Shown: positions 26,132 through 35,065, counted from the stretch's first letter. The stretch is DNA of 64,000 nt from Mesorhizobium_L sp035547755 (GCA_035547755.1 DASZUG010000061.1:1-64000); one strand, 5' to 3'. The notes: generated by a model from the letters alone, not told the origin. Translations and numbers: made by a program.

Positions 26132-26163
26132 GGATAATTGATATCGTGGATATTTTATATCGT
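26132..26163. promoter_or_regulatory. Tandem 16-base repeat upstream of the Rrf2 gene
   Basis: GGATAATTGATATCGT (26132-26147) is followed at once by GGATATTTTATATCGT (26148-26163), identical at 14 of 16 positions and AT-rich against the GC-rich background. It lies 21 bases upstream of the Rrf2 start, as expected for an autoregulatory operator. Confidence 0.5.
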
Positions 26164-26220
26164 CAATAGGGAATCGAACAGGACCCGTACTCGTCATAGC
26201 CTATCCGTCGCAAAAGGATT

Positions 26221-27093
26221 TTATGCCGAGCGTTTTTCCGCCGGCAGCGCGTCGATCAACTCCGCAAGCTTCGCGACGGTGTTTTCCTGCGCGAGCGGCG
26301 TATAGACGGTGAGCCGCATGTCGGAACCGTCATCGATCGAGAAACTCATATGCTCGAAGGCCATCATGCCGGCGACGGGGTGGCGGACATGCTTCACGCC
26401 CGAAAGTCGGCGGATCACATCGCGCTCCGGCCACCAGGCGCGGAATTCCGGGCTGGATTTCACCATCAGGGCTATCAGACGTTCGAAATCGGGATCGCCC
26501 GTATATTTGGCGCTTTCCGCCCGGAACGACGCCAGCACGACGCGGGCCAAGCCCTCCCAATCCACGAGCAGACGCCGATGGTGCGGATTGGTGAAGACCA
26601 TATGGATGATGTTGCGCTCATCTCCATTGAGCAGGCCGTAATCGCCGAAAACTGCCGTTGCGGCGGCATTCCACGCCAGCACGTCCCAGCGGCGCCCGGT
26701 CACATAGGCGGGCTGCATCGACAGACTGTCCAGCATGTGATGCAGAGGAGCTTCGACCTTTTCCGCGCCGCTTGCGCCGCGGCCGGGTTCCGGCCGTCCC
26801 GCCAGGATGAAGAGATGGCGCTTCTCCGCGGCGTCGAGACGCAAGGCGCGCGACAGCGCATTCAGGACGTCCGGCGACGGACGGACCTCCCTCCCCTGCT
26901 CCAGCCATGTGTACCATGTCGTGCCGACGCCGGCGACCATGGCGACTTCCTCGCGGCGAAGCCCCGGCGTGCGCCGCCGGGAACCGGGCAGCAGGCCGAG
27001 ATCGGCTGGAGAAAGCCGCTCGCGCCGCGAGCGGAGGAAAGCGCCGAGTTCCTGCCTGCGGCGGTCGTCGGACGATAATTCCGAGAGGGACAT
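26221..27093 (-). CDS. XRE-family regulator with MmyB-like ligand domain
   Basis: A 290-residue protein with an N-terminal Xre-type helix-turn-helix (residues about 12-80: LGAFLRSRRERLSPADLG, LRREEVAMVAGVGTTWYTWLEQGREV) and a C-terminal MmyB-like domain with WDVLAWNAAATAVFGDY and the later HPVAGMMAFEHMSFS. This type is usually encoded next to the gene it controls, often an SDR oxidoreductase, and here an SDR gene is divergent from it. ATG at 27093 begins the conserved domain; upstream codons look non-coding. Confidence 0.9.
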   Translation of the reverse strand: MSLSELSSDDRRRQELGAFLRSRRERLSPADLGLLPGSRRRTPGLRREEVAMVAGVGTTWYTWLEQGREVRPSPDVLNALSRALRLDAAEKRHLFILAGRPEPGRGASGAEKVEAPLHHMLDSLSMQPAYVTGRRWDVLAWNAAATAVFGDYGLLNGDERNIIHMVFTNPHHRRLLVDWEGLARVVLASFRAESAKYTGDPDFERLIALMVKSSPEFRAWWPERDVIRRLSGVKHVRHPVAGMMAFEHMSFSIDDGSDMRLTVYTPLAQENTVAKLAELIDALPAEKRSA

Positions 27094-27344
27094 GAGCGAT
27101 ATTATAGCAGTATTGATACCAGGATAAAATTGGAACTGTTTCAGCCGGCGCGTCTGCACCATCTCCCTGCCAGAGCAGCATGAAGGGGCTCTGAACATGA
27201 AGAAGAAAAGTAACGCCCTCCACCGGCTCGATCGACGATGTCAGACCGAATAGTGGCGCCGATGCGCGCCGGAAATTCCACGAATTGAGCCTCAACATTA
27301 CCGGCTTTGCCAAAAGACGATTTGATCCGGAAGGAAAGACATCC

Positions 27345-28067
27345 ATGGAAAACAAGAACCAGCACGCCGTCATTATCGGCGGCTCCTCCGGCATCGGTCT
27401 AGCGACCGCCGCGGCGCTCAAAAATCGCGGCTATGCCGTCACCATCACCGGACGCAACGAGGAGAAATTGCGCGATGCGGCGAAAACGCTCGGCGCAACT
27501 GTCGGCACGGCTGCCTTTGACGGCGGCAAGCCCGATGAGGTCCGGAACTTCTTCGCCCATTTGGGCGCGTTCGACCACCTCGTACTCTGCTTGAGCGGCG
27601 GCAAGGGCCTTGGTCCCTTCGCCACACTCGATCTCGCCGAGGTTCGTGCCGGTGTCGACGAGAAGATCTGGCCGCAGCTTTCCTGCGCGCAAGCCGCGCT
27701 GCCTTCAATCGGAAAAAACGGCTCAATCACCTTCGTCTCGGCCGTTTCGGCCCAGATGGCAGTCCCCGGAATTGCGGGTCTCGCGGCGATCAATGGCATG
27801 CTCCTGTCCGTCGTGCCGATCCTTGCCGCCGAGCTGAAGCCGCTGCGCATCAATGCCGTTGCGCCGGGCGTCATCGACACGCCCTGGTGGGATTTCCTTC
27901 CCGAGGACCGGCGCCGGGCGGTCTTCTCCGAATACGGGGCAAAAACGCCCGCCGGCCGCGTCGGCAGGCCGGAGGAAGTCGCGGCAGGAATCGCTTCCCT
28001 CGTCACCAACGGCTTCATCACCGGACAGGTGCTGACGGTCGACGGCGGGCTGCGATACGCCGCTTGA
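27345..28067 (+). CDS. SDR-family protein lacking the canonical Tyr-Lys pair
   Basis: A 240-residue Rossmann-fold short-chain dehydrogenase-like protein. The cofactor motif GGSSGIG is at residues 12-18, and the NAVAPGVIDTPWW segment and C-terminal GQVLTVDGGLRYA are standard. At the active site, however, the YxxxK position reads LAAIN (residues 146-150), so both catalytic residues appear to be missing. It may be a divergent reductase or a nucleotide-binding regulator. The ATG at 27345 has a GGAAGGAAAG site. It is divergent from the XRE regulator, which probably controls it. Confidence 0.88.
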   Translation: MENKNQHAVIIGGSSGIGLATAAALKNRGYAVTITGRNEEKLRDAAKTLGATVGTAAFDGGKPDEVRNFFAHLGAFDHLVLCLSGGKGLGPFATLDLAEVRAGVDEKIWPQLSCAQAALPSIGKNGSITFVSAVSAQMAVPGIAGLAAINGMLLSVVPILAAELKPLRINAVAPGVIDTPWWDFLPEDRRRAVFSEYGAKTPAGRVGRPEEVAAGIASLVTNGFITGQVLTVDGGLRYAA

Positions 28068-28071
28068 AAGG

Positions 28072-28207
<136 letters not shown>

Positions 28208-28231
28208 CCGAATGCCTACTCCCGCGTTTCC

Positions 28232-29551
28232 CTACTCCGCCGGTTCTGCCACCTTCGCCATCGGGTTGTTCGGATGCATCGTCCAGTTGGCGTAGGTCGG
28301 GCTGACGGTCTTGCCGGTGCGCTTGTCGAGCGCTCCGACGGGAAGCGGTCGCATGGTGATGCAGTCTTCCACCGGGCAGACATTGACGCACAGATTACAG
28401 CCGACGCATTCCTCGTCCATCACCTCGAAATGCCGCTTGCCGTCCACCATCGAGGTGATCGCCTGATGCGACGTGTCCTCGCAAGCGATATGGCAGCGTC
28501 CGCATTTAATGCAGAGATCCTGATCGATATGCGCCTTGGCGACGTAGTTGAGGTTGAGATATTGCCAATCGGTGACGTTGGGCGTGGCGCGGCCGATGAC
28601 ATCGTCGAGCGTGGCATGGCCCTGTTCGTCCATCCAGTTCTTCAGTCCTTCGATCATCTCCTGCACGACCTTGAAGCCATAGGTCATCGCCGCCGTGCAG
28701 ACCTGCACATTGCCGGCGCCGAGCGCCAGGAACTCCGCCGCGTCGCGCCAATTGGTGATACCGCCGATGCCGGAAATCGGCATACCGCGCGTTTCGGCGT
28801 CACGCGCGATCTCCGCCACCATATGGAGTGCGATCGGCTTCACCGCCGGGCCGCAATAGCCGCCATGCGAGCCCTTACCGTCGATCGACGGTTCCGGCGA
28901 GAAAGTGTCGAGATTGACCGATGTGATCGACGATATGGTGTTGATCAGCGACACGGCGTCGGCGCCGCCCTTCTTCGCCGCGCGCGCCGGATAGCGGATA
29001 TCGGTGATGTTCGGCGTCAGCTTGATGATGACGGGCATGCGCGTGGTCTGCTTGCACCAGCGCGAGAGCATCTCGATATATTCCGGCACCTGCCCCACGG
29101 CCGACCCCATGCCGCGTTCCGACATGCCATGCGGGCAGCCGAGATTGAGTTCGATACCGTCCGCCCCGGTCTCCTCGACCGCCGGAAGGATCGCCTTCCA
29201 CGCCTCTTCGACGCAGGGCACCATCAGGGAGACGACCAGCGCCCGGTCCGGCCAGTCGCGCTTGACGCGCTTGATCTCCTGCAGGTTGAGCTGAAGCTGG
29301 CGGTCGGTGATCAGTTCGATATTGTTGAGACCGAGCAGCCGCCTGTCCGCACCCCAGATCGCGCCGTAGCGCGGGCCGTTGACATTGACGACCGGCGGCC
29401 CGTCCTCGCCGAGCGTCTTCCACACGACGCCGCCCCAGCCGGCCTTGTAGGCACGCACGACATTATATTCCTTGTCGGTCGGCGGCGCCGAGGCGAGCCA
29501 GAACGGGTTTGGCGACTTGATGCCGAGGAAGTTGCTGCGAATGTCTGCCAT
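28232..29551 (-). CDS. preA: NAD-dependent dihydropyrimidine dehydrogenase subunit PreA
   Basis: The 439-residue catalytic subunit that reduces uracil or thymine to the 5,6-dihydro form (first step of the reductive pathway). The FMN barrel carries the active-site C139 in NLGCPHGMSERGMGSA. The C-terminus holds two 4Fe-4S ferredoxin motifs: C347, C350, C353, C357 and C382, C385, C388, C392. It is the last gene of preT-(GFA protein)-preA on the minus strand. Confidence 0.96.
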   Translation of the reverse strand: MADIRSNFLGIKSPNPFWLASAPPTDKEYNVVRAYKAGWGGVVWKTLGEDGPPVVNVNGPRYGAIWGADRRLLGLNNIELITDRQLQLNLQEIKRVKRDWPDRALVVSLMVPCVEEAWKAILPAVEETGADGIELNLGCPHGMSERGMGSAVGQVPEYIEMLSRWCKQTTRMPVIIKLTPNITDIRYPARAAKKGGADAVSLINTISSITSVNLDTFSPEPSIDGKGSHGGYCGPAVKPIALHMVAEIARDAETRGMPISGIGGITNWRDAAEFLALGAGNVQVCTAAMTYGFKVVQEMIEGLKNWMDEQGHATLDDVIGRATPNVTDWQYLNLNYVAKAHIDQDLCIKCGRCHIACEDTSHQAITSMVDGKRHFEVMDEECVGCNLCVNVCPVEDCITMRPLPVGALDKRTGKTVSPTYANWTMHPNNPMAKVAEPAE

Positions 29552-29595
29552 GGCTTATTCCTCCCCAATCCGTAGTGGTACGGATGAAACGATCG

Positions 29596-30015
29596 TCATC
29601 GACGCTGCTCCGGCAGGGTATCGAAGGCCGGAATGCCATCCGGGATGATGTGGAAACCGGCCTTCTCCTCGCAGAAGATCGCCATCTTCGGCCCGCCATA
29701 GACGTCCGGATCGTCGAGCGTGCCCACCTTGAGCACGAGTTGCGGCAGACCCGGCCGGCGCGTCAGGATATGCGTGCCGCATATGGCGCAGAAATCCCGC
29801 GTCACCGCGTTCGGGAGATCGGGCCGCTTATAGTGCTTCGGCTCCCCTTCCACATAGGCAAAGCCCTCGGGTGGGACGAGCATGAAATAATTGGGGCCGC
29901 CGCCCGAAATATGCTGGCAGGCGCGGCAATGGCATTCCGCCTTGAGCACCGGAGCGGCGGAGACATGATAGCGCAGCGCGCCGCAATAACAGCCGCCCTG
30001 GAGGTCAGTTTCCAT
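29596..30015 (-). CDS. GFA-family (glutathione-dependent formaldehyde-activating-like) zinc protein
   Basis: A 139-residue GFA/CENP-V-type protein with the zinc-binding cysteines C9 and C11 (GGCYCG), C28, C30 and C33 (CHCRAC), and C76 and C79 (FCAICG). Such proteins are linked to glutathione-thiol adducts, but true substrates are rarely known. The unusual point is its place: between preT and preA, 80 and 44 bases from them, on the same strand. It is not the gfa of the formaldehyde locus at 62787-63356. Confidence 0.88.
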   Translation of the reverse strand: METDLQGGCYCGALRYHVSAAPVLKAECHCRACQHISGGGPNYFMLVPPEGFAYVEGEPKHYKRPDLPNAVTRDFCAICGTHILTRRPGLPQLVLKVGTLDDPDVYGGPKMAIFCEEKAGFHIIPDGIPAFDTLPEQRR

Positions 30016-30095
30016 CGCGACGGCTTTCCGATGCCAAATTTATCGAAGGAAAGCGTCCCTTCGCAACATAGAGCGAAAGCATCGCCTGCATTCCC

Positions 30096-31460
30096 TTACC
30101 CCATCAGCGTCCGGTGAATGCTTTCCGCCGCGTCGCGTCCCTGCGCCACGGCGGAGACGGTTAAATCCTCGCCGCCGGCGACGCAATCGCCGCCGGCCCA
30201 GATCATGGCGATCGAGGTGCGGCCTTCCGCATCGACCCTGATCTTGCCGTTTTCCATCATAATCTGATTGCCGCTGCCGTTGAGCGGCGCGGCGTCGAAG
30301 CTCTGCCCGATCGCCTTGAAGACTTGGTCGGCTTCGAGCCTCAGCGTTTCTCCGGTGCCGACAAGCCTGCCATCCCGGAGTGCGGTATATTCGAGTTCGA
30401 TCGCAGCGACCTTGCCGTCGTCGGCAATCACCCTTTTCGGCTGAAGCCAATGACGGATCGTGACGCCATTGGCGGCGGCGAGATCCTGCTCATATTCCGA
30501 GGCGCTCATCTGCTCCTGGCCGCGCCGGTAACAGATCGTCACCTGCTCGGCGCCGAGAAGCTTCGACTGCACTGCGGCGTCGATCGCCGTCATGCCGCCG
30601 CCGATGACGACGACGCGGCGGCCGATCGGCAATGTCGCAAGATCGCTCACCTGCCGCAATGCCTCGATGAAATCGACGGCATTGCTGGCGCCTTCGGCAT
30701 CTTCGCCCTCGGCGCGGAGCGCGTTGACGCCGGCAAGGCCCGCCGCGAGAAACACCGCGTCATATCTGCCGGTGAGATCGGCCAGCGCGAAATCGCGGCC
30801 GAGCGCCTTGCCGTTCTCGATCGTGATACCGCCGATGGCGGTCACGTAATCGACCTCGGCCTGCGCAAAGCCATCGACCGTTTTGTAGGCGGCTATGCCA
30901 TATTCGTTCAGCCCGCCAGCCTTGTCGCGCGCCTCGAAAATCGTCACTTCATGCCCATGCAGGGCGAGCCTGTGCGCACAGGCAAGTCCCGCCGGCCCTG
31001 CCCCAACGATCGCAATCGTTTTTCCTGTCGGCGCCGCGCGCTCGTAAAACTGTCGGCCTCTCGCCATGGCGGTATCGGTGGCGTAGCGCTGCAGTCTGCC
31101 GATCTGCACAGGCTTGCCCTCCGCCGTCTCGCGCACACAGGCTTCCTCGCAGAGCGTTTCGGTCGGGCAGACGCGGGCGCACATGCCGCCGAGGATGTTC
31201 TGGTCGAAGATGGTCTTGGCGGCGCCGAGCGGATTGCCGTTGCCGATTTGCCGGATGAAGAGCGGAATGTCGATGGAGGTCGGGCAGGCCTGCATGCAGG
31301 GCGCGTCATAGCAGAAATAGCAGCGGTCACTCTCGACCAGCGCCTCGTGGTGATCGAGTGGCGGATGCAGATCGCCGAAATTCACTTGGTACTGCGCAGC
31401 CGAAAGCCTCCCGGCCGCAATTCCTTCCCTGAAAAGGCCTTCAGCCATCACGTTCCCCAT
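30096..31460 (-). CDS. preT: NAD-dependent dihydropyrimidine dehydrogenase subunit PreT
   Basis: A 454-residue flavoprotein that passes electrons from NADH to PreA. The N-terminal iron-sulfur domain has cysteines at 47, 50, 55, 59 and 94, 98, 104, 108; the FAD motif GAGPAG is at 153-158, and a second nucleotide motif (VVVIGGGMTAIDAA) follows in the NADH domain. It is the first gene of the operon with the GFA-family gene and preA. A RutR-like operator is about 40 bases upstream of the ATG. Confidence 0.95.
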   Translation of the reverse strand: MGNVMAEGLFREGIAAGRLSAAQYQVNFGDLHPPLDHHEALVESDRCYFCYDAPCMQACPTSIDIPLFIRQIGNGNPLGAAKTIFDQNILGGMCARVCPTETLCEEACVRETAEGKPVQIGRLQRYATDTAMARGRQFYERAAPTGKTIAIVGAGPAGLACAHRLALHGHEVTIFEARDKAGGLNEYGIAAYKTVDGFAQAEVDYVTAIGGITIENGKALGRDFALADLTGRYDAVFLAAGLAGVNALRAEGEDAEGASNAVDFIEALRQVSDLATLPIGRRVVVIGGGMTAIDAAVQSKLLGAEQVTICYRRGQEQMSASEYEQDLAAANGVTIRHWLQPKRVIADDGKVAAIELEYTALRDGRLVGTGETLRLEADQVFKAIGQSFDAAPLNGSGNQIMMENGKIRVDAEGRTSIAMIWAGGDCVAGGEDLTVSAVAQGRDAAESIHRTLMG

Positions 31461-31498
31461 CGTGCTTTCTTTTCCGTGAGGCTAGCACGTTTTCAATT

Positions 31499-31514
31499 TT
31501 TATCAATCGGTCAA
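31499..31514 (-). promoter_or_regulatory. RutR-like operator upstream of preT
   Basis: On the minus strand the site reads TTGACCGATTGATAAA, agreeing at 13 of 16 bases with the site upstream of the transaminase gene (24268-24283). It sits 39 bases before the preT start, where a repressor would block the promoter. Two such sites near both pathway operons support joint control by RutR. Confidence 0.6.
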
Positions 31515-31647
31515 ATTTCTGCGTCGTGTCAGGAATTTGTCACGAGATGACTGCGCCGGCCATCCGCTCGAAAAAAATCTGCGGTAGACTGTCGGCTTGC
31601 TGGACGCTGGACCGTCCTCCGATCGTTACAACGACGAGGAGCCGAGA

Positions 31648-32133
31648 ATGTCCAAGATTTCACCCTGTCTATGGTTCAACGGCAAAGCCGAGGAAGCTGC
31701 GAAATTCTACGTCTCGCTATTGCCGGATTCCCGTATCGATCACGTCCAGAAGGTCCTTGCCGATGGTCTGGGCGGCAAGGAAGGTGAGGTCCTGATCGTC
31801 GAGTTCACCCTCGCCGGCCAGAGCTATCAGGCGCTGAACGGCAATTCGAATTGCGAGTTCACCCATGCCATTTCCCTGTCGGTCGATTGCAAGGACCAGG
31901 CCGAAGTCGACAGGCTGTGGGACAGGCTCGCCGATGGCGGAGAGCCGGTCGCGTGCGGCTGGATAAAGGATCGCTACGGCGTTTCATGGCAGATCGTGCC
32001 GAGCCCCATGTTGAAACTCCTCGCCGATCCCGATCGAGAGAAGGCCATCCGCGCCATGCAGGCCATGATGAACATGGTGAAGCTCGATATCGCCGCCATT
32101 CAGGCGGCCTATGACGGCAAGGTGGGGAAATAG
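31648..32133 (+). CDS. VOC-family protein (PhnB/3-demethylubiquinone-methyltransferase-like)
   Basis: A 161-residue VOC-fold protein beginning MSKISPCLWFNGKAEEAAKF and containing DRYGVSWQIVPS, the usual hallmarks of the PhnB-like group. No enzymatic role can be assigned. The ATG at 31648 has a GAGGAG site. It is divergent from preT and followed by a repeat element and a second VOC gene. Confidence 0.87.
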   Translation: MSKISPCLWFNGKAEEAAKFYVSLLPDSRIDHVQKVLADGLGGKEGEVLIVEFTLAGQSYQALNGNSNCEFTHAISLSVDCKDQAEVDRLWDRLADGGEPVACGWIKDRYGVSWQIVPSPMLKLLADPDREKAIRAMQAMMNMVKLDIAAIQAAYDGKVGK

Positions 32134-32232
32134 AGCGTGATCCGGAAAGAATGGGCAACGGTTTTCCGAAACGACTATGTTTAACAAAGAGATAGGAGCA
32201 TGACGCGATTCAATCCAATCGCATTATGCTCC
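32134..32232. repeat. Rhizobial-type intergenic double palindrome (RIME-like)
   Basis: The first half has GATCCGGAAA facing TTTTCCGAAAC. The second half is a near-perfect hairpin, GGAGCAT/ATGCTCC (32195-32201 and 32226-32232) with inner GCGATT/AATCGC (32205-32210 and 32217-32222). The wording resembles a very common rhizobial element. It starts right after the stop codon of the first VOC gene, so it may end or stabilise that transcript. Confidence 0.6.
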
Positions 32233-32264
32233 GGGAAAAGGAAGAAAACGCGAGGAGAGCGATC

Positions 32265-33038
32265 ATGACCAACACGAAATCCTTCTTCTGGTACGAGTTG
32301 ATGACCAGCGACTCGAAAGCGGCGGAGGCCTTCTACACGAAGGTCGTCGGCTGGAAGGCGGAACTGTTCAAGAGCCATGCCGACATGCCCCCCTACACTG
32401 TGCTTTACGTCGGCGAGCGCGGCGTCGGCGGTATCATGACCATGCCGGACGAGTACCGCAAAGGCGGCGGCCATCCCGCCTGGGTCGGATATATCTATAC
32501 GGACGACGTCGACGCCCAGGCAGAAGCGATCAGCAAGGTGGGCGGTATGATCCATCGCGCGCCGAGCGATATTCCCGATGTCGGCCGCTTTGCCGTCGTC
32601 GCCGATCCGCAGGGTGCGGTCTTCAATCTTCTGCATCCGAACGGCCCCGACCAGCCGCCGGTGCCGGCCGGCACGCCCGGCCATGTCGGTTGGCACGAGC
32701 TTTACACATCCGACTGGCGGGAGGCGCTCGATTTCTATGCCGGCCAGTTCGGCTGGGGAAAGACCCGCGAGTACGACATGGGCGAGATGGGCATCTATGC
32801 CCTTTTCAACATGGGTGGAGACGAGGCCGGCGGCATGATGGACAAGCCGCCGCAAATCCCCTTCCCTGTCTGGCAATTCTATTTCAACGTCCCGGCCGTC
32901 GACGCGGCGGCAAGCCGCGTCACCGATGGCGGCGGCAAGGTGCTGATGGGTCCGATGGAGGTGCCCGGCGGCCAATGGGTCGCGCAATGCCAGGACCCGC
33001 AGGGCGCGCATTTCGCATTGGTCGCGCCGGGCCGCTGA
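32265..33038 (+). CDS. Two-domain VOC-family protein
   Basis: A 257-residue protein made of two VOC modules (residues about 5-125 and 138-255). Each starts with the FFWYELMTSDSKAAEAFYTK or VGWHELYTSDWREALDFYAG pattern, as in lyase/antibiotic-resistance-like VOC proteins. Function is unknown. The ATG at 32265 follows CGAGGAG. A clear intrinsic terminator lies 31 bases downstream. Confidence 0.88.
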   Translation: MTNTKSFFWYELMTSDSKAAEAFYTKVVGWKAELFKSHADMPPYTVLYVGERGVGGIMTMPDEYRKGGGHPAWVGYIYTDDVDAQAEAISKVGGMIHRAPSDIPDVGRFAVVADPQGAVFNLLHPNGPDQPPVPAGTPGHVGWHELYTSDWREALDFYAGQFGWGKTREYDMGEMGIYALFNMGGDEAGGMMDKPPQIPFPVWQFYFNVPAVDAAASRVTDGGGKVLMGPMEVPGGQWVAQCQDPQGAHFALVAPGR

Positions 33039-33069
33039 CAAAGGAATCCATCCTCCCAGGAGCGGCTAT

Positions 33070-33099
33070 GCCCCGGTCGATCTCGTCCGGGGCTTTTTT
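33070..33099 (+). terminator. Intrinsic terminator after the two-domain VOC gene
   Basis: GCCCCGG and CCGGGGC pair across a 10-base loop and are followed by six T residues, a textbook rho-independent terminator. It separates the VOC genes from the sugar importer. Confidence 0.85.
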
Positions 33100-33154
33100 C
33101 TGCGCGGGGACCGAACTTCGCTCCCCTTCCGCTGGACAGACCAATCCTTCTGGT

Positions 33155-33172
33155 ATTATTAATAGTAATAAT
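33155..33172. promoter_or_regulatory. 18-base palindrome upstream of a sugar importer
   Basis: ATTATTA and TAATAAT are perfect inverted arms with a 4-base spacer, in a strongly AT-rich island 36 bases before the ATPase start. This is the only non-coding space ahead of the importer, so it is a good operator candidate. No regulator gene for it is in the neighbourhood. Confidence 0.5.
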
Positions 33173-33208
33173 GTCGCGGGACCGCTGACGACGAGGGAGG
33201 AACGAAGC

Positions 33209-34009
33209 TTGGCAGGATCGCCCAATCTGGCCGCGCGGAAGGAGGAAAACTCCTTCGAACACGCGATCCGTCTGGAGCATGTCCAGAAATTCTTCGGGCC
33301 CATTCACGCCTTGCGGGACATCACGCTGTCGATCGGAAAAAACGAGATCGTCGGCCTGATTGGCGACAATGGCGCCGGCAAATCGACGCTCATCAAAGTG
33401 ATGACCGGCGTTCTCGCGCCGAGTTCCGGCCGCATCTTCGTCCGCGATCACGAAATCGACCTTGCCGATTATTCCGTGCGCATGGCGCACGACCTCTCGA
33501 TCGAGACGGTCTATCAGGACAAATCGCTGGCCGAGCAGCAGCCGCTATGGCGAAACTTCTTTGTTGGGCGGCAGATCACCAATCGTTTCGGCTTCATCGA
33601 CGTCAAGCGCGAGAAAGAGGTCGCGGCGGAGATGCTGCTTTCCTCGATTGGTTTTCGCGGCGTCGGCATAACGGTCGATTCCACCGTCTCGCAGCTCTCG
33701 GGGGGCGAGCGGCAGGGCATCGCGATCGGCCGGGCCATGCACTACAACGCCGATGTCATCGTGCTCGACGAGCCGACGGTGGCGCTTGCGGTGAAGGAGG
33801 TGCGCAAGGTTCTCGACTTCATCCGCCGGATCAAGGCGTCGGGGCGCGCCTGCGTCTATATCGAGCACAATCTCGCTCATGTTCATGAGGTCGCCGACCG
33901 GCTGATCGTGCTCGACCGCGGCGCCATCGTCGCCGAGATCGAGCCCAGGAACATGTCGGTCGCGGATCTCACCGAATATCTCATCCAACTCCAGCAGCAT
34001 ACGGCCTGA
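33209..34009 (+). CDS. Sugar-type ABC transporter ATP-binding protein
   Basis: A 266-residue ATPase of the single-domain ribose/fructose (FrcA-like) type. Walker A GDNGAGKST is at 52-60, signature LSGGERQ at 163-169, and Walker B DE at 187-188; the H-loop is IEHNLAHVHEV. The start is a TTG at 33209 preceded by GGGAGGA; an alternative ATG start fitting the domain is not present nearby. The permease begins three bases after its stop codon. Confidence 0.9.
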   Translation: MAGSPNLAARKEENSFEHAIRLEHVQKFFGPIHALRDITLSIGKNEIVGLIGDNGAGKSTLIKVMTGVLAPSSGRIFVRDHEIDLADYSVRMAHDLSIETVYQDKSLAEQQPLWRNFFVGRQITNRFGFIDVKREKEVAAEMLLSSIGFRGVGITVDSTVSQLSGGERQGIAIGRAMHYNADVIVLDEPTVALAVKEVRKVLDFIRRIKASGRACVYIEHNLAHVHEVADRLIVLDRGAIVAEIEPRNMSVADLTEYLIQLQQHTA

Positions 34010-34012
34010 CCC

Positions 34013-35065
34013 ATGGCGCCCGCTCCCTCCATTTTCCGCCGGATCGAGGCCCTGCCGATCATCCTCGTCTTCATCCTGCTGCTGGCGCTGTTCATGTATC
34101 TGGCGCCGGAAGTGTTCCTCCGGCCCTTCATCTACACGACCTTCATCTCGACGCTGCCGCCGCTGATTTTCCTGGCGCTCGGCCTCACCTTCGTGATCGG
34201 CGCCGGAGAGATCGATCTCTGCTTCCCGGCCATCATCGCCTTTTCCGGTTTCACCTTCGCCATCCTCTTCAAGCAATACGATCTCGGCTGGATCGCCGTT
34301 GTCGCCACACTTTTTTCAGGCGTCGTCATCGGCTTCGTGAACGGCGTCCTGGTCGCGAAGGTGGGGCTGCCTTCCTTCATCGCGACACTGGCGACGCAAT
34401 TCTTCTGGGCCGGGATGGCTACTGTCCTTTCCGGCGGCAAGTCCTATGCGCTGCGCGGCGTCGAGGGGAGTTCCGTCTATTCCGTTCTGGTCGGTACGCC
34501 TTTTGCCAAGCCCGGCAGCTATGACTGGATCAGCCAGCTCTCGATCCAGGGACTATGGACTGTGCTTGCGGTGGTCTTCCTCTGGTTCATCCTCAATCGC
34601 CATCGCTTCGGCGAGCACACGCTTTTTATCGGTGATTCGAACCCGGTGTCTCGCGTCGTCGGCATCGATGTCGATCGGGAAAAGATCAAGATCTTCACGC
34701 TGATGGGGCTTTTGTCCTCGATCGCGGCCCTTTTCCTGACGCTGGAGAACAAGAATTTCTTCGGCAACCAGGGCGAAGGCTATCTCCTGACCGCGATCGC
34801 CTCGGTGCTGATCGGCGGCACGTCCATCTTCGGCGGTCGCGCGACGATCGTCGGCACGGTCTTCGGCTGCTTCATCATCGGCATGATCGAGGCCGGGCTG
34901 GTCGCGACGGGGCTGACCGGCGCTTGGGTGCGGACGATCGAAGGCATCGTCTTCCTCGTCTCGATCATCTTCTATTTCCTGATCGACGAGCCGCAACGCC
35001 GCGCCGCGTTTCTGGCGCGCATCGGCGCGATCAGGGGATTCGGCCGCAAGCGGACAGCGGGATAA
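34013..35065 (+). CDS. Sugar-type ABC transporter permease
   Basis: A 350-residue BPD_transp_2-type permease with about ten hydrophobic helices. Family-typical stretches are FVIGAGEIDLCFPAIIAFSGF, FVNGVLVAKVGLPSFIATL and VLIGGTSIFGGRATIVGTV. It is co-transcribed with the ATPase (3-base gap) and the binding protein (70-base gap). The substrate is probably a monosaccharide or polyol, but it is not identifiable. Confidence 0.9.
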   Translation: MAPAPSIFRRIEALPIILVFILLLALFMYLAPEVFLRPFIYTTFISTLPPLIFLALGLTFVIGAGEIDLCFPAIIAFSGFTFAILFKQYDLGWIAVVATLFSGVVIGFVNGVLVAKVGLPSFIATLATQFFWAGMATVLSGGKSYALRGVEGSSVYSVLVGTPFAKPGSYDWISQLSIQGLWTVLAVVFLWFILNRHRFGEHTLFIGDSNPVSRVVGIDVDREKIKIFTLMGLLSSIAALFLTLENKNFFGNQGEGYLLTAIASVLIGGTSIFGGRATIVGTVFGCFIIGMIEAGLVATGLTGAWVRTIEGIVFLVSIIFYFLIDEPQRRAAFLARIGAIRGFGRKRTAG

